Counted from the stretch's first letter, positions 1-9,651 are shown. The stretch is 64,000 nucleotides of DNA from an uncultured Woeseiaceae bacterium (GCA_945788625.1 CALZMQ010000002.1:1-64000); one strand, 5' to 3'. Numbers and translations are program-made. Notes: a model not told the origin generated them from the letters alone.

Positions 1-1
1 C

Positions 2-343
2 AACGACGTGTACGGGCACGCGATGGGCGACCAGATCCTGAAAAGCATTACGGAAATAGTCAACCTGCGAATTCGTGTGACGGACAGCCTTTACCGAATC
101 GGTGGCGAGGAGTTCGTGGTTGTACTCGACGGGCAGGACCTGCATAGGGCGGCTCACCTGGCCGAGCAATTACGTACGCTGGTCGATGCCAACGAACTCG
201 TACCCGACCAGACGGTCACGATCTCGCTCGGTGTTGCCGAAATTAAAGACGGCGAAAGCGCTAATGACTGGTTGCATCGTGCCGATGAGGCGCTGTACCG
301 CGCGAAGGACGCAGGACGTAACGCGACGAATCTGTCGGACTAG
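2..343 (+). CDS. Diguanylate cyclase, GGDEF domain (5' end cut off by window)
   Basis: The reading frame is open from the window edge, so only the C-terminal ~113 residues of the protein are present. They form most of a GGDEF domain, which makes cyclic di-GMP from two GTP. The metal/GTP-binding segment NDVYGHAMGD is at the very start, and the active-site GGEEF lies at 101-115. An RVTD motif ends five residues before GGEEF, which matches the RxxD inhibitory site that binds c-di-GMP, so feedback inhibition is likely. The protein ends soon after the domain with LYRAKDAGRN, usual for the family. The sensory N-terminal part is outside the window and the input signal is unknown. Confidence 0.93.
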   Translation, partial: NDVYGHAMGDQILKSITEIVNLRIRVTDSLYRIGGEEFVVVLDGQDLHRAAHLAEQLRTLVDANELVPDQTVTISLGVAEIKDGESANDWLHRADEALYRAKDAGRNATNLSD

Positions 344-366
344 CCGTGGGAGCGGCTTCGTAACTA

Positions 367-675
367 TCAACTGACCGTGGAGTCCGGATCGTAGATCACC
401 GGCGTGCCCAACTCATCCAGCCGGAACAGCGCGAATGCGCGTTCTCCATTGTAGTCGAGGACGCGAAGGTCGTCGGTCTGGTGCAGATCGTTGAGGACCA
501 TCTGGAAGTGTGGACCATAACGCGTCTTCGCGACGTCCAGCGGCAATTCATACGCAAAAAACCGATCGATACCTTTCGCTTTCAGTTTGTCCAGCAGCGT
601 GGCGTCGGTAACGGAATCGTGCGACGTGAGAATGACGACAGGGCCGCTTCCGGTCAATAACATTATCGCTTTCAT
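367..675 (-). CDS. Conserved hypothetical cytosolic protein
   Basis: A ~102-residue protein starting MKAIMLLTGSGPVV. The frame opens further upstream to 741, but that would overlap the neighbouring HNH gene, and the internal methionine gives a compact soluble protein. There is no signal peptide or membrane segment. It contains hydrophobic strands (PVVILTSHDSV) and the segment LDYNGERAFALF. From memory it resembles small uncharacterised cytosolic proteins found in several proteobacteria, but no function is known to me. It lies tail-to-tail with the diguanylate cyclase gene and downstream of the HNH gene. Function unknown. Confidence 0.7.
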   Translation of the reverse strand: MKAIMLLTGSGPVVILTSHDSVTDATLLDKLKAKGIDRFFAYELPLDVAKTRYGPHFQMVLNDLHQTDDLRVLDYNGERAFALFRLDELGTPVIYDPDSTVS

Positions 676-731
676 GCGAATAGTTTTCCCACTATGGGAG
701 TCCTGCGTCAATTCGGGGATACGCTTAGAGG

Positions 732-1961
732 CTAGTGCCAATAGCCGGGTGGCGGCGGCTCGTTGACCAGTTTTTCCATTGCGCTCAACAATCCGCCACG
801 TGGCGGATTGTCACAGCGCCCGCCGATGCCGTCATCCACCATGTCGCGGGCGTGGTAGCCGCAGTCCGGTACGGCAACACCGTCCGGACGGAAGAAGCGC
901 CAGTGGTGCTGGAAGTCCCGGTCGATACGAAAGCCCCCTTCGTGCACCAGCGTGTGGTGCTTCGAGCACAGCAGCATCAACGTTTCGACATCCGTCTCGC
1001 CACCATCGGCCCAGTGCTCGATGTGGTGAACGTCGACAAAGCGCGTGTTGCGGCAGCCCGGGAAGCGGCAGGTATTCCTGTCCCTGGCGCGAACCGCACG
1101 TTCGATGCCCTTGGGTATGACGCGTGACTTGCGCCCGATGCTCAGCGGCTCGCCGTGTTTGGTTTCCGTCAGCACCACCGCGTGGCCATCGCAACACAGG
1201 CGCTTGACCGTCTCGAGTGGCAGCGAGGATCGCCCGACCTCACCCGCCAAGGCGGACTGGTCGACGTGGATGTTAACGAGGTATTGATCTGAGCTGCTCT
1301 TCGTTTCCCCGCCACTGCCCTGCAGGTACTCCTTGAGCATCGTGACGAAGGCATCGGCCTGGCGCTTGGACCAGGCGGTGTCCACGAGATCGGGGATCTC
1401 CAGGCACTCGTCATCGCGGGCCTTGTCGAGTGCTTTCTCGACGAGTTCACCGGCGTCGAGCGGCAGCTCGATGGACACGGAGACGATGGCGCGTTCGGCG
1501 TCACGATGAACGCGCAGGGACCGACCGGCGAAGGCGCGTTCGGCAATGCCGGCAGAGGCCGGTGTGCCCATGCGCAGCTCGCGGCAATAATCCGCCACGT
1601 GGCTGGCGGTATTCCTGAGTGCAAAGGCAAGCAGGTCTTCCTCACTCTCCACTTGCGCCACGCGTGTCAGCGAGCGGACTTTCGAGTACGACAGTTCGCC
1701 GCTCGAGAACGCCGCGCTGATCGACGGCAGGTGTTTCAGGGCTTGTGCCACGCGGACCTTCTCACGCGCCGTGGCCATCGACAGGTCACAGCGCCAGGCG
1801 AGCCACGCCGCCGTGCTCTCCAGGCCCCACTTGAGGCAACCGCCGCGTTCGTCGAACTCGCGGATCATCAGCAGCAGTTCATAGGTGGCGGCGTTGATGC
1901 GGGTGCAGAGGTTCAGGATGGTCTGATCGAGCGCCTCGATCGGGGTGAGTTCGGCTGGCAT
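732..1961 (-). CDS. DUF222 / HNH endonuclease domain protein
   Basis: A 409-residue protein with an N-terminal helical DUF222 (13E12-type) region over roughly residues 10-230 and a C-terminal HNH nuclease domain over about 290-350. The zinc/metal-binding part is clear: CRFPGC, then DVHHIEHWADGG, then LLCSKHHTLVHEGG, giving the conserved His and Cys pairs. Proteins of this build are common in actinobacteria and occur in multicopy in some marine gammaproteobacteria. They are suspected of being mobile or of acting on DNA, but their role is not settled. It borders the repeat-rich block to its right. It looks intact and has the high GC of the core genes. Confidence 0.9.
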   Translation of the reverse strand: MPAELTPIEALDQTILNLCTRINAATYELLLMIREFDERGGCLKWGLESTAAWLAWRCDLSMATAREKVRVAQALKHLPSISAAFSSGELSYSKVRSLTRVAQVESEEDLLAFALRNTASHVADYCRELRMGTPASAGIAERAFAGRSLRVHRDAERAIVSVSIELPLDAGELVEKALDKARDDECLEIPDLVDTAWSKRQADAFVTMLKEYLQGSGGETKSSSDQYLVNIHVDQSALAGEVGRSSLPLETVKRLCCDGHAVVLTETKHGEPLSIGRKSRVIPKGIERAVRARDRNTCRFPGCRNTRFVDVHHIEHWADGGETDVETLMLLCSKHHTLVHEGGFRIDRDFQHHWRFFRPDGVAVPDCGYHARDMVDDGIGGRCDNPPRGGLLSAMEKLVNEPPPPGYWH

Positions 1962-2127
1962 GTCGGGTCCTTCCGGGGCTGTTTGGAAACCCTGTAATTA
2001 TACCCAGTATGTGCCTATTATTCCATTTGAAAACAGTAGTTTAACTGCATTTTTAGCGATCCCTGCAAGCGGCCGCCTGGTTCGCGCTTTCTCTGACAAC
2101 GTCTCTCCGGTTAAGTCTGAGCCATCA

Positions 2128-2153
2128 CACCTGGTCCGCGGTAGCACGGTGCG
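2128..2153 (-). repeat. Repeat R1, partial inverted copy
   Basis: This 26-base segment matches 23 of 26 positions of 11562-11587. Its core, CACCTGGTCCGCGGTA, is the reverse complement form of the R1 repeat at 2216-2263 with two differences. It is probably a decayed copy. Confidence 0.6.
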
Positions 2154-2215
2154 TCGGCTTTCATGGAAAGGGGTCGTTCAAATCGTCAAAATTTCCTCGC
2201 GGTGAAGGTCTCAGA

Positions 2216-2263
2216 ACCGCGGTCCACGTGCCCTTGGGGTAAACGCGTACTTTGAACGGCGGC
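2216..2263 (+). repeat. Repeat R1, copy 1 (48 bp)
   Basis: These 48 bases recur at 3592-3639 with a single mismatch (position 2257, C for T). The core is CCACGTGCCCTTGGGGTAAA. An inverted, shortened copy is at 11548-11576. The motif GGTCGTTCAAAT also precedes both direct copies, though with a longer gap here. Non-coding; function unknown. Confidence 0.9.
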
Positions 2264-2283
2264 TCTTGCGGATACCAGTCGTT

Positions 2284-2334
2284 CGGTCATTTTCCTGGTG
2301 ACCGACTGGACCCGGCCACAAGTAGTCATTCACA
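2284..2334. repeat. R2-like repeat fragment
   Basis: Shares the layout GGTCATT, GACCGACTGG, CCGGCCACAAGTAGTC with the R2 elements further right (compare the CCGGCCAGAAGCAGTC end of the copy at 13948). It ends directly at the stop codon of the 2335-2832 gene, the same placement as other R2 copies. Diverged, so moderate confidence. Confidence 0.5.
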
Positions 2335-2832
2335 TCAGTAGACGGGCCACGCGATTTCCACCGTGTCGGTCCCGTCGGCGAAGCTGTGACTGACTACGAT
2401 CTCGCCAAACGAATGCCCGATCAACCGAGTATCTGCGCCGTCCTCTGCAATCACCTCGAAAACACCATCATCAATCGCTTCAATGACCCGCTGTTGGTCC
2501 TGCTCCGTCATGAACTTGCGAGCGAGGTCAATGGCAACTTCAAGGACCGCATTGGCGTCTCGTGCTTTAACCATTCGCGTTGCACGGCCAGCTTTTTCGC
2601 CATAGTCATAGCAGCCACCGGCCTCGAAGTACTCGACTGTTTCCGCGTCGAGTTTCCACGAAGCACGAAGACTTTCTGAGTCAACAGACGCTCCCGGGTG
2701 CGCACTTGCAATGCGCTTGATGTTCTCCAGAATCCCTACTTCACTGAAAGTACACTCGCCTGAAGCAACGGCGGGAACCGCCAACCAGACGAGCGTGATC
2801 ACCGGAAGTCTGATGAAGTCAGTAGTTGGCAC
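2335..2832 (-). CDS. Hypothetical exported protein
   Basis: A 165-residue protein. The N-terminus has a signal peptide (hydrophobic core LPVITLVWLAVPAVA, likely cleavage after VASG). The mature part has two cysteines (GECTF and GGCYDY), which could form a disulfide in the periplasm. I do not recognise the family. A helix-rich middle is followed by a strand-rich C-terminus (FEVIAEDG, IGHSFGEIVV). It has its own R2-like repeat directly after its stop codon and another R2 copy upstream of its start, as most genes in this block do. Codon use is AT-richer than the core genes, which suggests acquisition by transfer. Confidence 0.65.
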   Translation of the reverse strand: MPTTDFIRLPVITLVWLAVPAVASGECTFSEVGILENIKRIASAHPGASVDSESLRASWKLDAETVEYFEAGGCYDYGEKAGRATRMVKARDANAVLEVAIDLARKFMTEQDQQRVIEAIDDGVFEVIAEDGADTRLIGHSFGEIVVSHSFADGTDTVEIAWPVY

Positions 2833-2870
2833 GAACTCGATCCAAATCTGATCCTGAGCGCTATTGAGCG

Positions 2871-2930
2871 AATGGCTGGTATGGGTCAGTAGACGTCATC
2901 TTACACCGAGATACTCGACCGGCTGCTATA
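2871..2930. repeat. R2 repeat
   Basis: Begins AATGGCTGGTATGGGTCAGT, nearly the same as the left end of the copy at 12751. It continues GTCATC, then CGACCGGCTGC, and ends at the stop codon of the DUF3024 gene. It shares left and central motifs with the other R2 copies but lacks the usual right-hand hairpin. Confidence 0.6.
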
Positions 2931-3260
2931 TTAGGAATCCCGGTCTACTTCAGCAATGAACTCCTCGACCTTTGAGACGGTGGCTTGCGGCTCATAGCGG
3001 TGCCACTTCAGATCTGCTCGCATCCAGTAGATCTTCCAGGTATTCGTAGATTTCACGTAGGTAGCTTTGGCAAAAGGGTGCTCAATGACCTCATCGGGAC
3101 GCTCAAATGCCGGTCGCACTTCAAATAGCTCAATACTCTGATTACTAAATCGATATCCAATATCAAGGTCTGGCCTGATGCGCGGAGGAGGACGTCGAGC
3201 TTCGACGTAAGCCTTGATAGGTTTCTCGAATCGGTATCGCTCGTGCTCAGAAAGCGCCAT
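2931..3260 (-). CDS. DUF3024 domain protein
   Basis: A 109-residue protein starting MALSEHERYRFEK; the ORF opens nine codons further up, but this start fits the family. Family hallmarks are visible: ERYRFEKPIKAYVE, RRPPPRIRPDLDIGYR, FEVRPAFERPDE, AKATYVKSTNTWKIYWMRAD and LKWHRYEP. DUF3024 proteins are short, soluble, single-domain proteins of unknown function, often found in mobile or accessory regions. The gene fills one gene-repeat unit of the minus-strand array. The call as DUF3024 is firm; function unknown. Confidence 0.88.
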   Translation of the reverse strand: MALSEHERYRFEKPIKAYVEARRPPPRIRPDLDIGYRFSNQSIELFEVRPAFERPDEVIEHPFAKATYVKSTNTWKIYWMRADLKWHRYEPQATVSKVEEFIAEVDRDS

Positions 3261-3347
3261 ATCTGATCTTGTAGCCGATTGACACACCGAAATCCAGAAA
3301 CCAACTTTTCAGGCGTAAAGCGGCCGTTCATGCAGCTTTCCTGCAAT

Positions 3348-3458
3348 TCATTCTCCAAGTTCTTTTTTCAGGTCTTTGATCGCTTTCGGAAGATGCTTGA
3401 AGGCGTAGATTAAGAGAGCCGCAACGAAGATCAAAATTCCAGCGAGCTCCAAGATCAT
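3348..3458 (-). CDS. Small single-span membrane protein, 36 aa
   Basis: A short frame running from an ATG at 3458 to a TGA at 3348-3350. Its product has a hydrophobic N-terminal helix (ILELAGILIFVAALLIYAF) followed by a positively charged amphipathic stretch (KHLPKAIKDLKKELGE). The helix-then-amphipathic-helix layout is that of TatA-like or other small membrane-bound proteins, although the TatA hinge glycine-phenylalanine motif is missing. It lies between the DUF3024 gene and the 3646-4110 gene in the same orientation. It is too short for usual gene finders. I infer it is real from the clean topology, but translation is not shown. Confidence 0.5.
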   Translation of the reverse strand: MILELAGILIFVAALLIYAFKHLPKAIKDLKKELGE

Positions 3459-3591
3459 CGAATCACTCCGATCGTCTAATGCAGCGAGAAAGAATAGCTT
3501 TTGGATGGCTGCGAAGAGTCATCAGCAGCCGAAGGTTTACAACTGCATTGACCGGCTGCCGTGCGAAGCATACCGGTCGTTCAAATATGTT

Positions 3592-3639
3592 ACCGCGGTC
3601 CACGTGCCCTTGGGGTAAACGCGTACTTTGAATGGCGGC
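3592..3639 (+). repeat. Repeat R1, copy 2 (48 bp)
   Basis: Direct repeat of 2216-2263 with one mismatch. It lies just before the stop codon of the 3646-4110 gene, and GGTCGTTCAAATATG precedes it, as in R2-type ends. Confidence 0.9.
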
Positions 3640-3645
3640 ACTGAC

Positions 3646-4110
3646 CTAATATCGTTCTGCACACCTGTTCTCTTCGACGAAGTTGGGGTCTTGAATGCGT
3701 CTCGAGGCTCGCCGAATAGTCATTTCGATTTTGGGCTTGGGCACACCCGAGCCTTTTCGCCTTTCGACCAGGGTGGAAATCCGCTCATAGGCCTTGCTCG
3801 GCAGTAATGTGGTTCCGGCAGCGGTACTCATCCAATGATTACCGACATAAATCGTACTATTGCCAAACTTGCCGATTAACCTGATCTCGAATAGCGAATC
3901 GTCCGAAAGGTCGTCTGCAATCAGGGCATTGCTTTCATTTTTCGCAAGGAGCTCGCGGAGTTCGTAGAAAACACATCCTCTCTCGTAGTGAATCCCTTCA
4001 TTTTCCGTGATTACAACGATTCGTATGGCATCGTCGATGGAAGACCCTTCCCCGGCATGCGCAGTAAGCAACCAAATGAACGACAATGCGAATATGAATG
4101 TCCTCGTCAC
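3646..4110 (-). CDS. Hypothetical exported protein
   Basis: A 154-residue protein with a signal peptide at residues 1-19 (core FIFALSFIWLLTAHA, cleavage likely at AHA/GE). The mature part has two cysteines (RGCVFYELRELL and ENRCAERY), a mixed alpha/beta pattern and a basic C-terminal third (ERRKGSG, TIRRASRRIQ). I do not recognise a family. It sits in the first minus-strand gene-repeat block, with repeat R1 directly after its stop and the nested inverted repeats at 4213-4351 upstream. The lower GC compared with the 4398-5804 gene suggests a different origin. Probably periplasmic. Confidence 0.6.
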   Translation of the reverse strand: MTRTFIFALSFIWLLTAHAGEGSSIDDAIRIVVITENEGIHYERGCVFYELRELLAKNESNALIADDLSDDSLFEIRLIGKFGNSTIYVGNHWMSTAAGTTLLPSKAYERISTLVERRKGSGVPKPKIEMTIRRASRRIQDPNFVEENRCAERY

Positions 4111-4212
4111 GGTTCAGCTCCCTGATTCGATTCTTGCGGGGCGGTACTAATTCGACGTTTCGCAGGACAAAAGGGTTTAAAGAAACGCGCCTCAAAGTGT
4201 CCGCTTTGGATC

Positions 4213-4351
4213 GAGGTTGTGTGAAAACCCCTTGAAATTCTACTGCGAACCGTAGGAGCGGCATCTTGCCGCGATAAGCCATTGATGTTCTTGGTGCACA
4301 ATCGCGGCTGGAAGCCGCTCCGACGAAATATTCATGTTTTCACACAGCCTC
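4213..4351. repeat. Nested inverted repeats with paired REP elements
   Basis: The outer arms 4213-4228 (GAGGTTGTGTGAAAAC) and 4336-4351 are inverted with one mismatch. Inside, 4252-4275 and 4301-4324 form a second inverted pair (20 of 24 positions) of the GTAGGAGCGGC...GCCGCGAT type. That is the REP sequence widespread in pseudomonads and xanthomonads, here in the head-to-head arrangement of a BIME. A partial R2 left end (GTGTCCGCTTTGGATCGA) lies immediately left, at about 4199-4216. Confidence 0.8.
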
Positions 4352-4397
4352 GACTCAATCTCACCGGGCCTGTTCGATGAAGTACTGATGATCACTC

Positions 4398-5804
4398 CTA
4401 ACGCGTGAAGTGATCCTCCAGTACCTGCGCGACGCAGCAGGTCAGCCGCTTGCCGGTATCGATATGCAGGAACTCGTTCGGCCCGTGGGCGTTGGACTTC
4501 GGACCCAGCAATCCCGTTATCAGGAACTGTGCCTCGGGAAAGCGTTCGCCGAGCATACCCATGAACGGGATCGTGCCGCCCGTGCCCATGTACATTGACG
4601 GTTTGCCGAAAAACGCGTTGGACGCTTTCTGCATGGATGCTTCGAGCCAGTCGGCAATGGCGGGTGCGTTCCAGCCCGCCATCGTCGATTCGACTTCAAA
4701 CGACACCTTGGCAAGCGGTGGAGTATCCGCCTCGAGCGCAGACTTGACCGCCGTCGCCGCGACGTCCGCGTCACAGGTCGGCGGCAGGCGAAACGACAAC
4801 TTCAGCGTCGTGTACGGCAATAACACGTTGCCGGCATCGACGAGCGCCGGCATGCCCTCTGCGCCGGTGACGGCGAGCGTCGCACGCCAGGTATTGTTGA
4901 GCAGGAGTTCCGTATGCGATTCGGCCGGTGCCGGTTTCTCGACGGCCCACGGATATTTCTCGTAGACGGAGTCTTGCAGCGTCTCCGCCGCGAGCGCGGC
5001 CTGCTGCAATCTCTGCTCGGGAATGTCGACGTGCAGGTCCTCGACCAGGATTTGCCCGCTGGCTTCGTCTTCGATGCGGCTGATCAACTGGCGCGCGGTC
5101 CGGAAGCTCGATGGCACGACGCCGCTGGCCGAACCGGAGTGCACGCCCTCGGTCAGGACGTCGGTGCGCAGCGTGCCGGTGAGGTTGCCGCGCAACGAAG
5201 TTGTGCACCAGAGTTGCTCGTAATTCCCGCATTCGGCGTCGAGGCAAACGACGAGGTCGGGAGAGCCGATGCGATCTTCGAGCAATTCCATGTAGTAGGG
5301 CAGGTCGAAACTGCCGCTTTCTTCGCAGCCCTCGACGAGTACGACGCAATGGGCGTGCGGAATGCCCTGTTCCTGCAACACGCGGATCGCGGTCAGCGAT
5401 CCGAACACGGCATAGCCGTCATCGGCGCCGCCGCGGCCGTAGAGCTTGCCGTCCTTGATGACCGGCGTCCAGGGATCGAGATCTTCGTCCCAGCCACTGA
5501 ATTCGGGCTGCTTGTCGTAGTGGCCGTAGAGCAGCACGACGTCGTCCGACTGGCCCGGGATGTCGATGAACAGCAGCGGCGTCCGCCCCTCGATGCGCAC
5601 GACCTCCATCGTCATGTCCTTGATCGGCTGGGTCTTGCACCAGGCCTCGAGCATCTGCACGGCCGTTTCCATGTGGCCGTGTTTTTCCCACTCGGGATCG
5701 AAGTGCGGCGATTTGTTCGGAACTTTGATGTATTCGGCGATCTCGGGAATGATCGAGTCATCCCACATATTGTTGACGAATTCGGAAGTCTTGTTGTTGT
5801 CCAT
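4398..5804 (-). CDS. M20 family metallopeptidase, CNDP-like dipeptidase
   Basis: A 468-residue protein, close to the length of CNDP-type cytosolic dipeptidases. The zinc and catalytic motifs are LLYGHYDKQP (His ligand and Asp), then KLYGRGGADDGYA (bridging Asp), VEGCEESGS (catalytic Glu pair) and VVCLDAEC (Asp ligand). A final His ligand is probably in SNAHGPNEFLH near the C-terminus. There is no signal peptide, so it is cytoplasmic. It is the last gene of a four-gene minus-strand run, eight bases after the MBL gene. Next to an omega-amino acid transaminase and an acylating semialdehyde dehydrogenase, a role in freeing beta-alanine or similar amino acids from dipeptides is plausible but inferred. 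DDGYA replaces the more usual DDKG. Confidence 0.92.
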   Translation of the reverse strand: MDNNKTSEFVNNMWDDSIIPEIAEYIKVPNKSPHFDPEWEKHGHMETAVQMLEAWCKTQPIKDMTMEVVRIEGRTPLLFIDIPGQSDDVVLLYGHYDKQPEFSGWDEDLDPWTPVIKDGKLYGRGGADDGYAVFGSLTAIRVLQEQGIPHAHCVVLVEGCEESGSFDLPYYMELLEDRIGSPDLVVCLDAECGNYEQLWCTTSLRGNLTGTLRTDVLTEGVHSGSASGVVPSSFRTARQLISRIEDEASGQILVEDLHVDIPEQRLQQAALAAETLQDSVYEKYPWAVEKPAPAESHTELLLNNTWRATLAVTGAEGMPALVDAGNVLLPYTTLKLSFRLPPTCDADVAATAVKSALEADTPPLAKVSFEVESTMAGWNAPAIADWLEASMQKASNAFFGKPSMYMGTGGTIPFMGMLGERFPEAQFLITGLLGPKSNAHGPNEFLHIDTGKRLTCCVAQVLEDHFTR

Positions 5805-5812
5805 TTCGTTTT

Positions 5813-6679
5813 TTATTCCGTTGTAAGTGATCGATAGAATGTGCGCGTCATGCGTTCTGAGGTGATGAAGCCCCAGTCATAGGAGTCGAAATCGGCAAGT
5901 GGCTCGGCGGCAACTATCTCGTCCACACTCATGCCCTGGTCTACCAGTGCTTTGACGGCCGCCCGGCCTTCTACGAGCATGTCGATGTCAGCCTTCATGC
6001 CGGCCTTGTCGGTCAGCGAGCCGTGGCCGGGTATGATCTTCGTATCGTCGTCGGCCATCGACCAGATCTTCTTCTGCGCGGCGATGTACCCGTCCACCGT
6101 GCCGCCGCTATCCATGTCGATATACGGGAAAATGGAGTGAAACAGGATGTCGCCCGTGTGAATCACGTTGGCGCCCGGAAAGTGGATTACGGCGTCGCCG
6201 TCGGTATGGGCCATCGGCAGGTGGACGACGCGGGCTTCGATAGTGCCGAGATGGAACGTCACGCCGTCGCCGAAAGTGATGACCGGCAGGCCACCCGGGC
6301 CACCGGCGCCCGAGGCGTCCTCCAGCAGGCGCTTGCGGATGTTGTCATGCGCAAATACAACGGTGCCGCTGTCGGCGAAATGCGCATTGCCTCCCGCGTG
6401 GTCGCCGTGCACGTGCGTATTGACCATGAATTCGATCGGCCCGCCCGCCGTTTCCGTCACGTGTGCAAGAAGGTCTGCTGCCAGCGGAGGCAGGCCATCG
6501 TCGATCATTGCGACATGGCCTTCGCCGACCAGCACGGCCATGTTGCCGCCACCGAAACCGCCAACGGCTTCGACCATGAAGATACCGGGTTCGACCTCGG
6601 TCGACTTGAACGTGATTTCCGTGTCCTGGGCAATCGCCACAGGCGCCAGGGAAATGAGCAGGAGGGCAAGTCTCTTCAT
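5813..6679 (-). CDS. MBL-fold metallo-hydrolase, exported
   Basis: A 288-residue protein with a signal peptide (MKRLALLLISLAPVAIAQ). The metallo-beta-lactamase motif HVHGDHAGG lies near residue 90. Further metal ligands fit LPMAHTDGDAVIHF and IIPGHGSLTD. It belongs to the broad group of periplasmic MBL hydrolases that act as lactonases, lactamases or thioesterases. The substrate cannot be told from sequence. It lies between the semialdehyde dehydrogenase (39 bases upstream) and the M20 peptidase (8 bases downstream), so it is likely co-transcribed with both. Placing a periplasmic hydrolase in a catabolic operon suggests it processes the imported substrate. Confidence 0.9.
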   Translation of the reverse strand: MKRLALLLISLAPVAIAQDTEITFKSTEVEPGIFMVEAVGGFGGGNMAVLVGEGHVAMIDDGLPPLAADLLAHVTETAGGPIEFMVNTHVHGDHAGGNAHFADSGTVVFAHDNIRKRLLEDASGAGGPGGLPVITFGDGVTFHLGTIEARVVHLPMAHTDGDAVIHFPGANVIHTGDILFHSIFPYIDMDSGGTVDGYIAAQKKIWSMADDDTKIIPGHGSLTDKAGMKADIDMLVEGRAAVKALVDQGMSVDEIVAAEPLADFDSYDWGFITSERMTRTFYRSLTTE

Positions 6680-6718
6680 TACTGTCTCCGGGATAGGGGG
6701 ACAGCGATTGTACCCTCG

Positions 6719-8248
<1,530 letters not shown>

Positions 8249-8272
8249 GTCATCTCCGGGAGTCGTCAGTGT

Positions 8273-9595
8273 TCACTCGATGGTGTCGATTACACGCCGA
8301 ATGGTTTCGAAAGAGCGTGTCATTTCGTCGGGGTCGGAATTCAGGAAGGGCGAAAACTGCAGGCCGTCCATGCCGTTACGGACGACGAGGTTTTCTTCCC
8401 AGAAGCACTTCTTGTGCACCTCGGCACCGCGTGCGCCCGGTGCGCCGTCACGCGGCGCCATTTCGATGCAACCCATGAGGCCGAAATTGCGTACGTCGAT
8501 GACGTGCTTGTGATCGGCGAAGGAATGCAACAGATCCTCGAAGTGCTGCTCGAGTGCCGCCGCTTGCTCGAAAGTGCCCTCATCGTCGTAGACCTGCATC
8601 GTCGCGAGTCCCGCGGAGGCCGCGACCGGGTGGCCGGAATACGTGTAGCCATGGAATAACTCGATCATATACTCCGGGCCCTGCATGAAAGCGTCGTAGA
8701 TGTCGTCACGCACCAGTACCGCGCCCATAGGCATGACGCCGTTGGTCAGCCCCTTGGCGGTGGTGATGATATCAGGGGTGACGCCGAAGCGCTGCGCCCC
8801 GAACGGTTTCGCGAGACGACCGAATGCCGCAATGACCTCGTCGAAAATCAACAGGATGCCATGCCGGTCACAGATCTCCCGGAGCCGCTCCAGGTAGCCA
8901 ACCGGTGGCGGCAGTACGCCGGTGGAGCCTGCAACGGGCTCGACAATGACGGCCGCGATATTGCTGCCGTCGTGCAATCCGCACAGGCGCTCGAGATCGT
9001 CCGCGAGGTGTGCGCCCCAGGCCGGCAGCCCGCGAGTGAATGCGTTATGTTCGAGATCGTGCGTATGGCGAATGTGATCCACGCCCGGAATCAGGTTTGC
9101 GCTGAACACCTTGCGATTCGGCACAATACCGCCGACGGACATGCCGCCGAAATTCACGCCGTGGTAGGCGCGTTCACGACCGATGAGACGCGTGCGATTG
9201 CCCTCGCCGCGGGCGCGGTGATAGCCGAGCGCGATTTTGAGCGCCGTATCGACCGACTCGGAGCCGGAGTTGGTGAAAAAGCAATGCGTCAGTGCCTTAG
9301 GAGCCATGCCGGTGACTCGCTCCGCCAATTCGAGGGCCCTGTCGTTGGTCACCTGGAAGCCCATGCAGTAGTCGAGTTTCGCGACCTGTTGCTGCACGGC
9401 CTCGACGATCTTCGGGTGGCAATGGCCGAGGCCGCTGGTCCAGAGCCCGGAAAACGTGTCGTAGAGTTTCGCGCCGCCGACCGTGGTGTAGTAATGCCCG
9501 GATGCGCCGCTTATGACCCTGGGTTTCTTGCGAAAGTCGCGGTTGGCCGTAAACGGCAGCCAGTAGGCAGGGGACTTTTCAATAGCGGCGTTCAT
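8273..9595 (-). CDS. Omega-amino acid--pyruvate aminotransferase (class III)
   Basis: I place the start at MNAAIEKSPAYWLPFTANRD, which gives 440 residues; the frame extends to 9682, but that part lacks family similarity. It is a class III PLP aminotransferase: the motif LIFDEVIAAFGRLAKPFGA is followed by the PLP-binding lysine in IITTAKGLTNGVMPMG. The N-terminal WLPFT with FSGLWTSGLGHCHP is typical of beta-alanine/omega-amino acid:pyruvate transaminases. It starts a minus-strand operon with mmsA, the MBL gene and the M20 gene, and is divergent from an XRE-cupin regulator that probably controls it. Substrate class is inferred from family and operon. Confidence 0.92.
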   Translation of the reverse strand: MNAAIEKSPAYWLPFTANRDFRKKPRVISGASGHYYTTVGGAKLYDTFSGLWTSGLGHCHPKIVEAVQQQVAKLDYCMGFQVTNDRALELAERVTGMAPKALTHCFFTNSGSESVDTALKIALGYHRARGEGNRTRLIGRERAYHGVNFGGMSVGGIVPNRKVFSANLIPGVDHIRHTHDLEHNAFTRGLPAWGAHLADDLERLCGLHDGSNIAAVIVEPVAGSTGVLPPPVGYLERLREICDRHGILLIFDEVIAAFGRLAKPFGAQRFGVTPDIITTAKGLTNGVMPMGAVLVRDDIYDAFMQGPEYMIELFHGYTYSGHPVAASAGLATMQVYDDEGTFEQAAALEQHFEDLLHSFADHKHVIDVRNFGLMGCIEMAPRDGAPGARGAEVHKKCFWEENLVVRNGMDGLQFSPFLNSDPDEMTRSFETIRRVIDTIE

Positions 9596-9651
9596 GGTGC
9601 GGTCTCCGAAACTTCGCGGGCTTAAGTCTGCCAGTTTACGCCCGCACAGCA

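Larger units (their letters stand above)
1962..2334. other. Intergenic stretch with repeat fragments
   Basis: No convincing gene lies in these 373 bases. The stretch is AT-richer than the HNH gene beside it. It holds an inverted fragment of repeat R1 (2128-2153), a full R1 copy (2216-2263) and an R2-like fragment (2284-2334) that ends at the stop codon of the next minus-strand gene. Confidence 0.7.

Noticed and set aside
4107..4301. A 64-residue minus-strand ORF upstream of the 3646-4110 gene
   Set aside because: It runs through the nested inverted repeats and REP arms, so it is most likely a chance frame.
4914..5837. A long open frame on the plus strand opposite the M20 gene (307 codons)
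   Set aside because: Long antisense frames are expected in GC-rich coding regions; it has no domain, no ribosome site and no motif, while the minus-strand frame has clear M20 motifs.
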